The position numbers were made by a program, and so were the translations under genes. Source: Paenibacillus_E oryzisoli_A (GTDB lineage: Bacteria > Bacillota > Bacilli > Paenibacillales > NBRC-103111). From it: 64,000 nt of DNA. Below are positions 23,603 to 31,895 of this stretch, one piece after another. The notes below the pieces were generated by a model. That model was not told the DNA's origin, did not search any database, and saw nothing but the letters and a program-made list of their open reading frames with translations. The DNA is taken from contig NZ_JBCMUN010000009.1 of the NCBI RefSeq assembly GCF_050467285.1, positions 558,001-622,000 on the forward strand, written 5' to 3'. Each line of letters opens with the position of its first letter. Position 1 is the stretch's first letter.

Positions 23603-24622
23603 TTATTTCGTGCCTGCCGCCGGCAGGAAGTCGTTCGTAAAAGCTGCGTCGACGTCCAACTTCTTCTCCAGCAGCTTATGATCCAGCATCCAGTTCGCGT
23701 AGTTCTCCCAGACGCTGCGCTTTTGCTCGCCCCAACGCGGCGCGTCGTCCTGATAGCGGGTTGCGAGCCATTTTTGGGACGCTGTTACCAGCTTCGGATC
23801 CAGATCAGGCACAGCTTTAATCAAAACATTCGCCGCGTCCTCCGGCTTCGCAATCGCGAATTGGTACCCTTTCGCCGCAGCGGCAACAAAAGCCTTCACG
23901 ACATCCGGCTTGGTTTTGATCATGTTTTCATTCGTAGCCAGCACCGGCGTATAATAATCCAGTTTATCCGAGTATTTGTTCAAATAAATCATGTTCATCG
24001 GCTCGCCGCGCAGCTCAGCGTCAATGCCTGTCCACGCATAGTAGATCCAGGCAAAATCAATATCCCGCTTCACTGCCGTAAAATAATCCGCCTCGCCGAT
24101 ATTGACCATCTTCACCTTGCTCGCATCCGCTTTCTCGGATTGCATCAACGATTCGATCATTGCGCTCTCGGACGGCGCTCCCCAACCGCCGTAGGTTTTG
24201 CCTTCAAAATCCTTCGGCGTCTTAATATTCTTCGCAACCGGCGATGCAAAACCGGACGTATTATGCTGAATGACCGCCGCAATGGAAACAAGCGGCACGC
24301 CTTGAATGCGGCCTTGTGTAATGCTCTCCTGATATGATACGCCAAATTCCGCCGCGCCGGAGGCGACCATCGCATCAGCCCCGCTCTCCCCTGGGGAAAT
24401 AATTTGCACGTTTAAGCCCTCTTGCTCAAAGAAGCCTTGATCCTTCGCGACATAGAGGCCTGTATGATTCGTATTCGGCGTCCAGTCCAGCACGACCTTC
24501 ACATCTGTCAGCGGCTTCGCGCTTCCCGCAGGCTTCGCCTCATCCGCCGGCGCTTTCCCGCAGCCCGCCATCAGCACCGTCAAGCCAACCAGCATCGCCG
24601 GTGCAATTTTCGTCCATTTCAT
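23603..24622 (-). CDS. thiY: Thiamine-precursor binding lipoprotein (ThiY, NMT1/THI5-like)
   Basis: The 339-residue product has a lipoprotein signal (TVLMAGCGK, acylated Cys near residue 19) and the NMT1/THI5-like fold: VVLDWTPNTNHTGLYVAKDQGFF and SGAAEFGVSYQESI. ThiY-type proteins bind formyl-aminopyrimidine or HMP outside the cell for ThiXZ. The start at 24622 follows GAGGGG; the upstream extension of the frame runs back through the riboswitch terminator and is not coding. First gene of the riboswitch operon. Confidence 0.92.
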   Translation of the reverse strand: MKWTKIAPAMLVGLTVLMAGCGKAPADEAKPAGSAKPLTDVKVVLDWTPNTNHTGLYVAKDQGFFEQEGLNVQIISPGESGADAMVASGAAEFGVSYQESITQGRIQGVPLVSIAAVIQHNTSGFASPVAKNIKTPKDFEGKTYGGWGAPSESAMIESLMQSEKADASKVKMVNIGEADYFTAVKRDIDFAWIYYAWTGIDAELRGEPMNMIYLNKYSDKLDYYTPVLATNENMIKTKPDVVKAFVAAAAKGYQFAIAKPEDAANVLIKAVPDLDPKLVTASQKWLATRYQDDAPRWGEQKRSVWENYANWMLDHKLLEKKLDVDAAFTNDFLPAAGTK

Positions 24623-24654
24623 GTTGTTTCCCCTCTCCGCTCTCTCGTTGTACC

Positions 24655-24684
24655 AAAAGAAAAAAGCCCCCGGAATCCGGGAGC
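24655..24684 (-). terminator. Riboswitch expression-platform terminator
   Basis: GCTCCCGG pairs with CCGGGGGC around ATT, followed on the - strand by six T, C and four T. It lies between the TPP aptamer and the thiY start, which fits TPP-induced termination. Confidence 0.85.
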
Positions 24685-24739
24685 GCCATCTGTAGAAAAT
24701 GTAAGTTGACAAGCTGATTCAACCGCGGACAGCGGCCGA

Positions 24740-24846
24740 AGAACCTGCATGTAGTTATATTTCTCTACGCTGGCATTACCCAGATCAGATAAACGGTAAG
24801 TGACATAACGGTCACAATCTCAGCCTGACTTCACAAGCTCCCGTGT
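24740..24846 (-). promoter_or_regulatory. TPP riboswitch (THI element)
   Basis: The - strand holds the conserved TPP aptamer: ACGGGAGC, AGGCTGAGATTGTGACC, the CTGATCTGGGTAATGCCAGC core and CGTAGAGAAAT, with a closing helix at the ends. It senses thiamine pyrophosphate and controls the thiY-thiX-thiZ operon through the downstream terminator. Confidence 0.96.
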
Positions 24847-24867
24847 CGTTCTTATTGGTCAATCCTT

Positions 24868-24896
24868 ACCATACCGCAAATTTCGACAAAAGGCAA
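24868..24896 (-). promoter_or_regulatory. Promoter of the thiamine transport operon
   Basis: TTGCCT (24891-24896), 17-base spacer, TATGGT (24868-24873) on the - strand, about 20 bases upstream of the aptamer. Confidence 0.55.
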
Positions 24897-24903
24897 ATGT
24901 TCC

Positions 24904-25755
24904 TTATTTGGTGATCCATTCCTTTAGCTTCACGCCGAGCCGTCTGGCATCCTCATAGCCCAGTTCGAACAACGCTTGCAGCTTCTTCGGATCCTTCTCC
25001 ATCCGGCCGACGGTCACTTTCTGCGAAGGACGAATAATCAGCGCGCTGCCGTCCGCTTCCATCGTGTCGATCATTTGCAGCGTATTGTTGTAAATTTCAC
25101 TCCGGTTGACCAACACATTCACTAATCCCTTATACCGCGGATAAAAAGATCGTGCCAGCCACCCCTGCTTGAATGGCCGTTTCCGATACCCAAACTCCTT
25201 GGTCAATACAATTAAATGCTTCTTATTGCCGTCTGCCAAGGATTTTTGCACTGGGATCGGATCGACCAACCCGCCGTCAAACAGCGTCCTGCCTTTATAC
25301 TGCATCGGCGTCGCCACGAATGGCAGTGAGCTGGAAGCTTGTATGATCGGAATTGTCTGCTCCATAAGCTCGTGTTTCGTAAAATAAATCGGTTCCCCCG
25401 TATGCGCGTCCGTCGTACCGATCGCAAATTGCTGCTCAGACTTGTAAAAGGTCTCATAGTCAAATGGGACCAGTTGATTCGGAATGACGTTAAATATAAA
25501 GTCCATGCCAAAAATGCTTTTATGTCGAATCAGGTTCCGATAGCTTAAATAGCGATGGTCGGCAATGTAATCGAGCGTCACCTTCTTGTTTCTGCCGAGC
25601 TGCCTCGAAATGTACGAAATGGCATTGCAAGCCCCCGCCGATACGCCAACAACGTAAGGAAAATATAAATCTTGTTCCATCAAGTATTCTAAGACTCCCG
25701 CAGTGTATACCCCGCGCATACCTCCGCCTTCCAGTACGAGTCCTATTCCTTCCAT
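24904..25755 (-). CDS. Patatin-like phospholipase family protein
   Basis: The 283-residue protein has the patatin oxyanion loop LVLEGGGMRGVYTAGVL, the serine motif VGVSAGACNA (GxSxG) and DGGLVDPIP with the catalytic aspartate of the Ser-Asp dyad. It matches bacterial YqhO/RssA-like patatins, cytoplasmic lipid acyl hydrolases. The start at 25755 follows AGAGG by 9 bases; a GTG nine bases earlier has no spacing for one. It stands alone on the - strand. Confidence 0.92.
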   Translation of the reverse strand: MEGIGLVLEGGGMRGVYTAGVLEYLMEQDLYFPYVVGVSAGACNAISYISRQLGRNKKVTLDYIADHRYLSYRNLIRHKSIFGMDFIFNVIPNQLVPFDYETFYKSEQQFAIGTTDAHTGEPIYFTKHELMEQTIPIIQASSSLPFVATPMQYKGRTLFDGGLVDPIPVQKSLADGNKKHLIVLTKEFGYRKRPFKQGWLARSFYPRYKGLVNVLVNRSEIYNNTLQMIDTMEADGSALIIRPSQKVTVGRMEKDPKKLQALFELGYEDARRLGVKLKEWITK

Positions 25756-25826
25756 GGGAGGCACCCTCTTTCTAACTGTCTAACTGCACCACTGTCTAGC
25801 ATACAGGAAATGTAAATCAAAATAAA

Positions 25827-25859
25827 CGTGTCTTTCCCTTCGAAAATGGGACAAACACG
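25827..25859 (-). terminator. Hairpin upstream of the patatin gene
   Basis: CGTGTTTGTCCC pairs with GGGAAAGACACG with two mismatches around a 9-base loop; TTTATTTT follows on the - strand. It could end transcription coming from the small gene at 26028 and the HD-GYP operon. Confidence 0.6.
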
Positions 25860-26027
25860 CAGATTTTCTCTATTTTTCGCGATAAGATTGCGGGAAAAAG
25901 GCAGTTTAGGCGCGTTTTTGCGGAAATTCAAGAAACTGTCCTCAACTAATTTACAGTTTTGGCGAAAATGAAAAAGAGGAAGCAAGAAACTGCCTTGCCT
26001 CCTCGGAGATTATGCCTCCCACACGCA

Positions 26028-26159
26028 TTACGTGCTTGTTTTACTAATATTGTTGAGGCTTGGAGGCAGCTTGTCCGCCTTTTCCTTGGACAGCGTCTGT
26101 GCCTCTTCGGTGAAGTGCGCCTCGTTCTGCTGATTGTTCTTCTTATCCGCTTTGCTCAA
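26028..26159 (-). CDS. 43-residue hydrophilic protein
   Basis: A TTG-initiated reading frame (MSKADKKNNQQNEAHFTEE start, ISKTST end) preceded by GGAGGTGAT, a near-perfect complement to the 16S anti-Shine-Dalgarno, 4-5 bases upstream. The product is Lys/Gln/Glu-rich and lacks hydrophobic segments. Unknown family; small spore-associated proteins can look like this. It lies 80 bases downstream of the HD-GYP regulator stop in the same direction. Confidence 0.6.
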   Translation of the reverse strand: MSKADKKNNQQNEAHFTEEAQTLSKEKADKLPPSLNNISKTST

Positions 26160-26238
26160 GTGAATCACCTCCGTCATCTCCACCGTAGTATGAGAAGCCG
26201 GAAGCGTTCTTATGCCTGCCGATCCTTCATGACATCAA

Positions 26239-27795
26239 TCAGGCATACATTTCTTTGATCTGCAAGAATTCATCCAGATGGTTCAGGAACAAGTCCACAA
26301 TCTGCGGGTCAAAATGCTTCCCTCTCTCGGTGCGCAGCAGCTCCAGCACGCGGTCAAGCTCCCATGCCTTCTTATATACCCGATCGCTGCATAACGCGTC
26401 AAATACGTCCGCCAGTGCCGCTATACGGCCGTATAGATGGATGTCCTCGCCTTTCAGTCCCTGCGGATACCCAGTGCCATCGTAGCGCTCGTGATGCTGC
26501 CAGGCAATGATCGCCGCGGCGTACAGCACTTTTTTATTCGAATGCTTCAGCATTTCATAGCCGAGATTCGCATGCGTCTTCATGATCTCGAATTCCTCGG
26601 GGGTGAGCGCCGCCGGTTTGTTCAGAATCGCGTCCGGAATTCCGACCTTCCCAACATCGTGCATCGGCGTCGCGAGCCGGATCACCTCCGCTTCGCTTTC
26701 CGACAAGCCGTATTTCAGCGCCAGCAGGCGGGAATATTCCGCAACACGCTTCACGTGATGGCCGGTTTCCTTCGATCTTGTCTCGGTAATTTCCCCCATC
26801 GTATAGATGATTTCCTGCTGCGTGCTCTCGAGCTCTTCATTCAAATACAGATTTTCGAAAGCGACCGAAACATTCGCGGAGTAAATATCGATCAGATAGC
26901 GCTCCCACTCGCTGAGTTCCTGGAAGCCGTTCATATAGATGACATTTTCCATGCCCATTTTGCTTTGAAAATAGACCAAAAACCGGTCCGCGGAGAAACT
27001 GCTTCTCCGGAGCAGAAACGCCTGCTCAATTTCGCTGAGCACGTCAATCGGCACAACGTCGCGCGCACGCGCGTCCTGGGAAGCCGCATAATCGCCGCTC
27101 GCCGCGAGGATATAAATATCTTCAACGCCCTTGGTCACGGCGAACGAGCAGTGAAGCGCGTTTTTGTGCACGTTGACGATCGACGTCATCTGCGTCAAAA
27201 CGCCGGAGGCGAATTTTTTCAAGGATTGCAATTCAAATAAAGAGGCGGATGATTTAATAATTTCCTCTAAGCCGACACGGCTTTTTTCAATCGTTTTAAT
27301 ATCGCGATACGATCTAAGGGCGGTGACGACCGTCGTGAACAGCTTTTGCGAGGTCAGCTCCGTTTTTTCTTTATAATCGTTAATGTCATACTCCATGATG
27401 ACCGTGCGCTCGGGAGCCTGCCCCGGCTGACCGGTGCGGAGGATAATCCGAATCGCCTGATTCTTGAGTTCTTCGCGAATATATCTCACAATCTGCAGCC
27501 CGGCGTCCTCCACCTCCATCACGACATCCAGCAGCACCACGGCGATGTTCGGCTGCTCCTGGAGCAACTGTTTGGCCTCGCGCGCGGAATAGGCGCTCAG
27601 AAAGTCGAGCTTGCGGCCTGCAAATTCAAAATCATGCAAAACCATCCGGGTCACCTGATGTATTTGCTTTTCGTCATCGACAATCAAGAGCAGCCAAGGC
27701 TCCTGTTCGCCGTCGGATAAATCCAGCTCATCTCCAATTTCCTCATCTGCAAACAGAAGCTCATCCACGTCAGCTTGTCCGGCTTCATTCGTCAT
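26239..27795 (-). CDS. Response regulator with DUF3369 and HD-GYP domains
   Basis: The 518-residue protein has a receiver domain (residues ~33-160: LLIVDDEKQIHQ, VVLLDVVMEVED with phospho-acceptor Asp, LRTGQPGQAPE), a DUF3369 sensor-like region (~165-330), and an HD-GYP domain (~335-510: ATPMHDVGKVGIPDAIL, QHHERYDGTGYPQGLKG). All HD and GYP residues are intact, so it should hydrolyse cyclic di-GMP when phosphorylated. It overlaps the kinase gene by four bases (ATGA). Confidence 0.93.
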   Translation of the reverse strand: MTNEAGQADVDELLFADEEIGDELDLSDGEQEPWLLLIVDDEKQIHQVTRMVLHDFEFAGRKLDFLSAYSAREAKQLLQEQPNIAVVLLDVVMEVEDAGLQIVRYIREELKNQAIRIILRTGQPGQAPERTVIMEYDINDYKEKTELTSQKLFTTVVTALRSYRDIKTIEKSRVGLEEIIKSSASLFELQSLKKFASGVLTQMTSIVNVHKNALHCSFAVTKGVEDIYILAASGDYAASQDARARDVVPIDVLSEIEQAFLLRRSSFSADRFLVYFQSKMGMENVIYMNGFQELSEWERYLIDIYSANVSVAFENLYLNEELESTQQEIIYTMGEITETRSKETGHHVKRVAEYSRLLALKYGLSESEAEVIRLATPMHDVGKVGIPDAILNKPAALTPEEFEIMKTHANLGYEMLKHSNKKVLYAAAIIAWQHHERYDGTGYPQGLKGEDIHLYGRIAALADVFDALCSDRVYKKAWELDRVLELLRTERGKHFDPQIVDLFLNHLDEFLQIKEMYA

Positions 27796-29339
27796 AACAA
27801 AGCTTCCTCCTCTTTGGGGATTGTGATCGAAAACAGACTGCCTTGCCCCCGTGTGCTGTAACAGTGAATCATGCCGTTCAGCGATTGCGTCACGACATTG
27901 TACACGATGTTCATCCCGAGTCCCGTACCTCCACTGCCGCGGCTGGTCGTAAAGAACGGATCAAAAATATGATCGAGCACCTCTTGCGTCATTCCTTTGC
28001 CGTCATCGGAGTATGCAATTTCAATGTGGGCGCCCAAATCGCGAACGCGCATGGTCAACGTCCCCTCTTCATTCGGCGCATACGCGTGATTTAAAGAATT
28101 CATGACCAGGTTCGTCATAATCTGTGAGATGGCGCCCGGATATGTATAGAGCTGAATCGCTTCGTCGCAAATGATGTCCATACGCAAATGCGTCTTCTTG
28201 AGCGCCGGTCTGAGGCTCGCGACGATGCCGTCCAAATAGTCTTTCAGCTCAATGGTCCGCTTAATCTCGACGCTCTGATCCACAGAAATCTGCTTGAAGC
28301 TGCGAATAAGCGCGGACGCGCGCTCGAGATTCGTCAGCACCATGGTATTCGTCTCATGGGTCACGGCAAGGAATTGCTCGAGATCCGACTTTTTCATTTT
28401 ACCTTGTTGAAACATCTCCGTAAAATGCTTCGTGCGGTCATCCAAATACGTGATCGCGGTAACGCCGATGCCGATCGGCGTATTGATCTCGTGCGACACG
28501 CCGGCGACAAGGCCGCCAAGCGCACTCATTTTCTCAGACTGGACCAGTTGGTCCTTCGCCACTTCCAGCGTCGTCAGCGCTTGCTGGAGCTGTTGGTAGC
28601 GCTCGTCCAGATTCGCGACCATGCCGTTAAAAGCGTCCGCCACCTCCTCAATCTCCGGTGAAGAAGCCATCTGCAGCTTGGGCAGCTCCCCGCCTTGCTT
28701 CACGACATTGGCCGCTTCCCGCAGCTTACCGAGCGGACGAATCACAATACTTCGCAAGATTAACCATATTAATATAGATAAAATAATCGCAATGCTGATC
28801 CCGACAACCAGAATCAACTTCGTTCTTTTCTCGAGCAGCACTTGCTCTTCGGTAGCGTCGAAGAAAACTTCAACCGCCCCAACTACGCTCCCATCCTCCT
28901 GAAGCGGAGCCGTTAGACGCACCACAGGACGATCATGGGCTGCCATTGGCACCCGATCGACGATCGTATGATCCTGATAAGGGATCATCACATCTGCAGC
29001 TCTGAGCTGCTTCCCGATTTCGGTCCGATTGGACGCGGCGAGTATGAATCCTTCTTTGTTGTAAAGCTTCATATCCAGCACATGCGGGTTCTTGTATCGG
29101 ATATAGTCAAAAATCTGCTGCACATCGGTAACCGAACGCGATTCCTCGTATCTTCCGTTAATTGCAATCGTCATGCCGCTGATCTGGCTCACGTAAGCTT
29201 CTTTAATCGATTGGTTCAGGCTATATGTATCGAAGATCATCATGGTCGAAATCATGCCGACGGAGACGGCCGTCATCAAGACGACGATGCGTTTCTGCAA
29301 ACTCAGTCTTTTGCGTCGTATAGGCATTCCGTAAGACAC
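27792..29339 (-). CDS. Membrane sensor histidine kinase
   Basis: The 515-residue protein has an N-terminal membrane helix (IVVLMTAVSVGMISTMMIF), an extracytoplasmic domain (~40-170), a second helix (LILVVGISIAIILSILIWLI), HAMP (~190-245), a coiled coil, a phospho-acceptor box VAGVSHEINTPIGIG and HATPase_c (NLVMNSLNHA, DDGKGMTQEV, GGTGLGMNIV). It is the cognate kinase of the HD-GYP regulator. GTG at 29339 immediately follows the lipoprotein stop; an ATG at 29327 is an alternative, and neither has a strong site. Confidence 0.9.
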   Translation of the reverse strand: MSYGMPIRRKRLSLQKRIVVLMTAVSVGMISTMMIFDTYSLNQSIKEAYVSQISGMTIAINGRYEESRSVTDVQQIFDYIRYKNPHVLDMKLYNKEGFILAASNRTEIGKQLRAADVMIPYQDHTIVDRVPMAAHDRPVVRLTAPLQEDGSVVGAVEVFFDATEEQVLLEKRTKLILVVGISIAIILSILIWLILRSIVIRPLGKLREAANVVKQGGELPKLQMASSPEIEEVADAFNGMVANLDERYQQLQQALTTLEVAKDQLVQSEKMSALGGLVAGVSHEINTPIGIGVTAITYLDDRTKHFTEMFQQGKMKKSDLEQFLAVTHETNTMVLTNLERASALIRSFKQISVDQSVEIKRTIELKDYLDGIVASLRPALKKTHLRMDIICDEAIQLYTYPGAISQIMTNLVMNSLNHAYAPNEEGTLTMRVRDLGAHIEIAYSDDGKGMTQEVLDHIFDPFFTTSRGSGGTGLGMNIVYNVVTQSLNGMIHCYSTRGQGSLFSITIPKEEEALL

Positions 29340-29720
29340 CTACTTCACTTCAAATGTGACCGTTTGGCCGACGTCGTACGGCGTATGATCGTTATTATGA
29401 AGCGAGACCCTCGCTTCGTGCTTACCGGGACTTAAATGCTCGAGCACCTTCTCAGGCTCAGTTACGATGATTTTCTCACTTCCATCTACGGATAAGTGAA
29501 TATGCCCCTCTCCTGTCACTCGCGCATGATCGTAATGCTCTTTGGATAGCTTGAGGTCAGTCTTTATATGAAGTGTCGCCGTGTCGCCGCTAACGGTCGC
29601 TGTAACGTCGAGAGTCGGCGTAAAGGTGCTGGCAGCTTGTGAGTTGGTTTTGGCTGATCCACAGCCCGCCAAAAGCGCTGTTACAGCAAGGATCAAACAT
29701 ATCCCTTTCATCTTCTTCAT
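29340..29720 (-). CDS. Lipoprotein upstream of kinase/regulator pair
   Basis: The 126-residue product has a lipoprotein signal (TALLAGCGS), a Ser/Thr/Ala linker, and a beta domain with GHIHLSVDG and LSPGKHEARVSLHNNDHTPYDVGQTVTFEV, which looks like an Ig-like/YtkA- or DUF4399-type fold with several histidines. It is attached outside the membrane. Its stop abuts the kinase start, so it could be an accessory ligand-binding or metal-binding sensor part. GGAGG precedes the ATG by about 7 bases. Confidence 0.75.
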   Translation of the reverse strand: MKKMKGICLILAVTALLAGCGSAKTNSQAASTFTPTLDVTATVSGDTATLHIKTDLKLSKEHYDHARVTGEGHIHLSVDGSEKIIVTEPEKVLEHLSPGKHEARVSLHNNDHTPYDVGQTVTFEVK

Positions 29721-30026
29721 GTGTCATCCTCCAGAAAAGAAAATCTTTTGTCTATCATTGTCAGATAGCGTCATCCTCTTTAGCTTAAGAAGTAAAAGGC
29801 GGTTTGTCTACTGTTATTTTGGCAACAAGTGTCATATCCAGAGCGCCGTGCCGGAGTTGGTGTTTTATTCTCAATTTTCAGACAATTAATGTCGAAAAAT
29901 CATGATACCGCTCACATCCTGCGCTTCCCCAGGAAATAATTTCATTTCCCGCTCGAAGCATGATTTCCCGGCTTTTCGCGCAAGGTAGGATAGTCGCAAT
30001 TTCTATTTATCAGGAGGTATCGCCCC
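29721..30026. other. Intergenic stretch without recognisable features
   Basis: About 300 bases between divergent genes. I see no gene, strong hairpin or repeat beyond the ribosome binding sites at either end. Confidence 0.5.
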
Positions 30027-30344
30027 ATGACAGACACCCGCCAACACCAACAGCCTTTACAGCACGCAATCGACGCAGCCGATAACGCGATTCTGCAGGC
30101 ACAGGACGCCGAACATCAGCTCCAACGCGCTCTCCAACAAGCCGATCCGCAGCGCATTCAATCGGCGCAAGCCGCGCTTGCACAAGCAAAGATTAACGTT
30201 CAGCAGGCGCAGGAGCAGTTGAAATCGTTCCCTGCACACGAATTCGGCACACAAACGGCTCAGAACGCGCAGCAGCTCTCCCAAGCCGCACAGGATCTGA
30301 CGGCCAGCGAAGCGAAATCCCATATGCCGAAGCAAATTCGGTAA
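30027..30344 (+). CDS. Gln/Ala-rich helical protein, unknown
   Basis: The 105-residue protein is rich in Gln, Ala and His, with long amphipathic stretches (AIDAADNAILQAQDAEHQLQ; IQSAQAALAQAKINVQQAQEQL) that should form a helical hairpin or coiled coil. No signal or membrane segment. CAGGAGG lies 10 bases before the ATG. I do not recognise the family; the composition recalls Bacillales small sporulation or coat-associated proteins, but that is only a resemblance. Confidence 0.7.
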   Translation: MTDTRQHQQPLQHAIDAADNAILQAQDAEHQLQRALQQADPQRIQSAQAALAQAKINVQQAQEQLKSFPAHEFGTQTAQNAQQLSQAAQDLTASEAKSHMPKQIR

Positions 30345-30370
30345 CGCCCGTTTCAATATTTCCCGGAAAA

Positions 30371-30397
30371 AGCGATCGAATTTCGATTCGCTTTTTT
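30371..30397 (+). terminator. Terminator after the Gln-rich protein gene
   Basis: AGCGA-TCGAA pairs with TTCGATTCGCT with one bulge, followed by TTTTTTCTTTT. Confidence 0.8.
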
Positions 30398-30465
30398 CTT
30401 TTGAGCGGACAGTGTGATACACTACGGGAATAGTCTTTTAGTATTTGGGGGAGGAACTTGCTCGC

Positions 30466-31101
30466 ATGCTTGTCATTGGAATTGCCGGAGGCACCGGCTC
30501 CGGAAAAACAACCGTCGCCAAATCGATTATGTCCAAGCTCGGTCCGGCGAACGTCACACTTATTTCTCAGGATAATTATTATCTTCATCATAGCGGTCTT
30601 TCCTTTGAAGAACGGGAACGCATCAATTATGACCACCCGAACGCCTTCGAAAACAGCCTGCTGCTGGCACACCTCAAGGAACTGAGCGGCGGCCGCGCCG
30701 TCCAGATCCCGGTGTACGATTTCTCCCAGCATGCGCGCGCACAAGAAACAATTCGCGTTGATGTGAAACCGATCGTGCTGATTGAAGGCATACACGTCCT
30801 GACGGATGAGGAGCTGCGCAGTGCGCTCGACATTAAAGTGTTCGTCGATACCGACCCCGACGTGCGCATTCTTCGCCGTCTGTCCCGCGACATCAACGAG
30901 CGCGGCCGGACGCTGCAATCGGTGTTCGATCAGTATTTGACAACCGTGAAACCGATGCACGATGCGTTCATCGAGCCGTCCAAGAAATACGCCGACATCA
31001 TTATCCCCGAAGGCGGCGAGAATCAGATCGGCATCTCGATGCTGACTGTGCTGACGGAACGCTATTTGACAGATCAGGCGGCTCGCGGCGAGATCGGATA
31101 A
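30466..31101 (+). CDS. udk: Uridine kinase
   Basis: The 211-residue protein has the P-loop GIAGGTGSGKTTVAKS, QDNYYLHHSGLSFEER, NYDHPNAFENSLL, and VLIEGIHVLTDEELR, which are the uridine/cytidine kinase motifs. It phosphorylates uridine and cytidine in pyrimidine salvage. The ATG at 30466 follows GGGGGAGG. It is monocistronic and ends in a strong two-way terminator. Confidence 0.95.
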   Translation: MLVIGIAGGTGSGKTTVAKSIMSKLGPANVTLISQDNYYLHHSGLSFEERERINYDHPNAFENSLLLAHLKELSGGRAVQIPVYDFSQHARAQETIRVDVKPIVLIEGIHVLTDEELRSALDIKVFVDTDPDVRILRRLSRDINERGRTLQSVFDQYLTTVKPMHDAFIEPSKKYADIIIPEGGENQIGISMLTVLTERYLTDQAARGEIG

Positions 31102-31114
31102 ACGGCAGTCAAGC

Positions 31115-31163
31115 AAAAAAGACACCTTACCAGCCCGATAAGCTGGCTGAGGTGTCTTTTTTT
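31115..31163. terminator. Bidirectional terminator
   Basis: GACACCTTA and TGAGGTGTC arms with inner CAGC/GCTG pairs, flanked by six A on the left and seven T on the right. It serves udk (+) and the gene at 31162 (-). Confidence 0.9.
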
Positions 31164-31710
31164 AACTTCTCTGCGTCTCCCCAAGCTCGATTACTTCCCA
31201 CCGGCCTTCATAGGCCTGCAATTGCGGGTTCAAAGGAACCTGAAATTGCCGCAAGATGACGAGCCGCGCCTTCCTGATCCATTCCTTGAACGACGGATAG
31301 GTCACGAACTGGTTGGCGTAGCGGTCGCTCATGCACATGAAGTGAGGATCCGGCGATTTATCCGTCAAAAAAGTCAGTGACGTATCCAGCGGGGTGTACT
31401 TCTTCCGCTTGCCCTCCCACTGATCGACCTCGACGCGGAGCGTGGTGTCCACTTCGTTCAGCAAAGCTTGAAGCTGTTTCACGCGCGCGTGGTATGGCAT
31501 CTCCGAACGGATGTCCATACGGCGAAGCGTTTCCTCGTGCTGCGGATAGAAGATTAACCGCGTAAAGGATTTATTTTCCGCCCAGGCAATGAGTGCACGC
31601 ACGTCCTCTTCTGTCCAATCCTCAAACGTTTCGAACACAAGGACCGTCCCCTTGCGCTTCTCTTCCGGCGGCTCATAACCGAATGGCACCTGGATCTGCT
31701 GTCTGGCCAT
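31162..31710 (-). CDS. Unknown conserved-looking cytoplasmic protein
   Basis: The 182-residue soluble protein (MARQQIQVPFGYEPPEEKR start) has alternating strands and helices (KGTVLVFETFEDW, LIAWAENKSFTRLIFYP, ARLVILRQFQVP) suggesting a Rossmann-like or ferredoxin-like fold. I cannot name a family. The start at 31710 follows GAGGAGGAGAGG; an upstream extension of 33 codons lacks a site. It is divergent from the M29 aminopeptidase gene. Confidence 0.65.
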   Translation of the reverse strand: MARQQIQVPFGYEPPEEKRKGTVLVFETFEDWTEEDVRALIAWAENKSFTRLIFYPQHEETLRRMDIRSEMPYHARVKQLQALLNEVDTTLRVEVDQWEGKRKKYTPLDTSLTFLTDKSPDPHFMCMSDRYANQFVTYPSFKEWIRKARLVILRQFQVPLNPQLQAYEGRWEVIELGETQRS

Positions 31711-31829
31711 ACCTCTCCTCCTCGTTACCTCGTGTTGGCTTAGCCTTTCTTCCTTTAGTATACCCTGCAGCTGCGCGTTGTCACGAGTAAAGTTGGCAAT
31801 TGACCTCATGTCAATAATGTGACTCCTAT

Positions 31830-31858
31830 TTGGCTTGCCCTGCCAACTGCGCTATAAT
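31830..31858 (+). promoter_or_regulatory. Promoter of the aminopeptidase gene
   Basis: TTGGCT (31830-31835), 17-base spacer, TATAAT (31853-31858), about 38 bases upstream of the start codon. Confidence 0.7.
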
Positions 31859-31895
31859 AAAGCGTAAGTTATTTTCCTGAAGGAGACCAATACCA

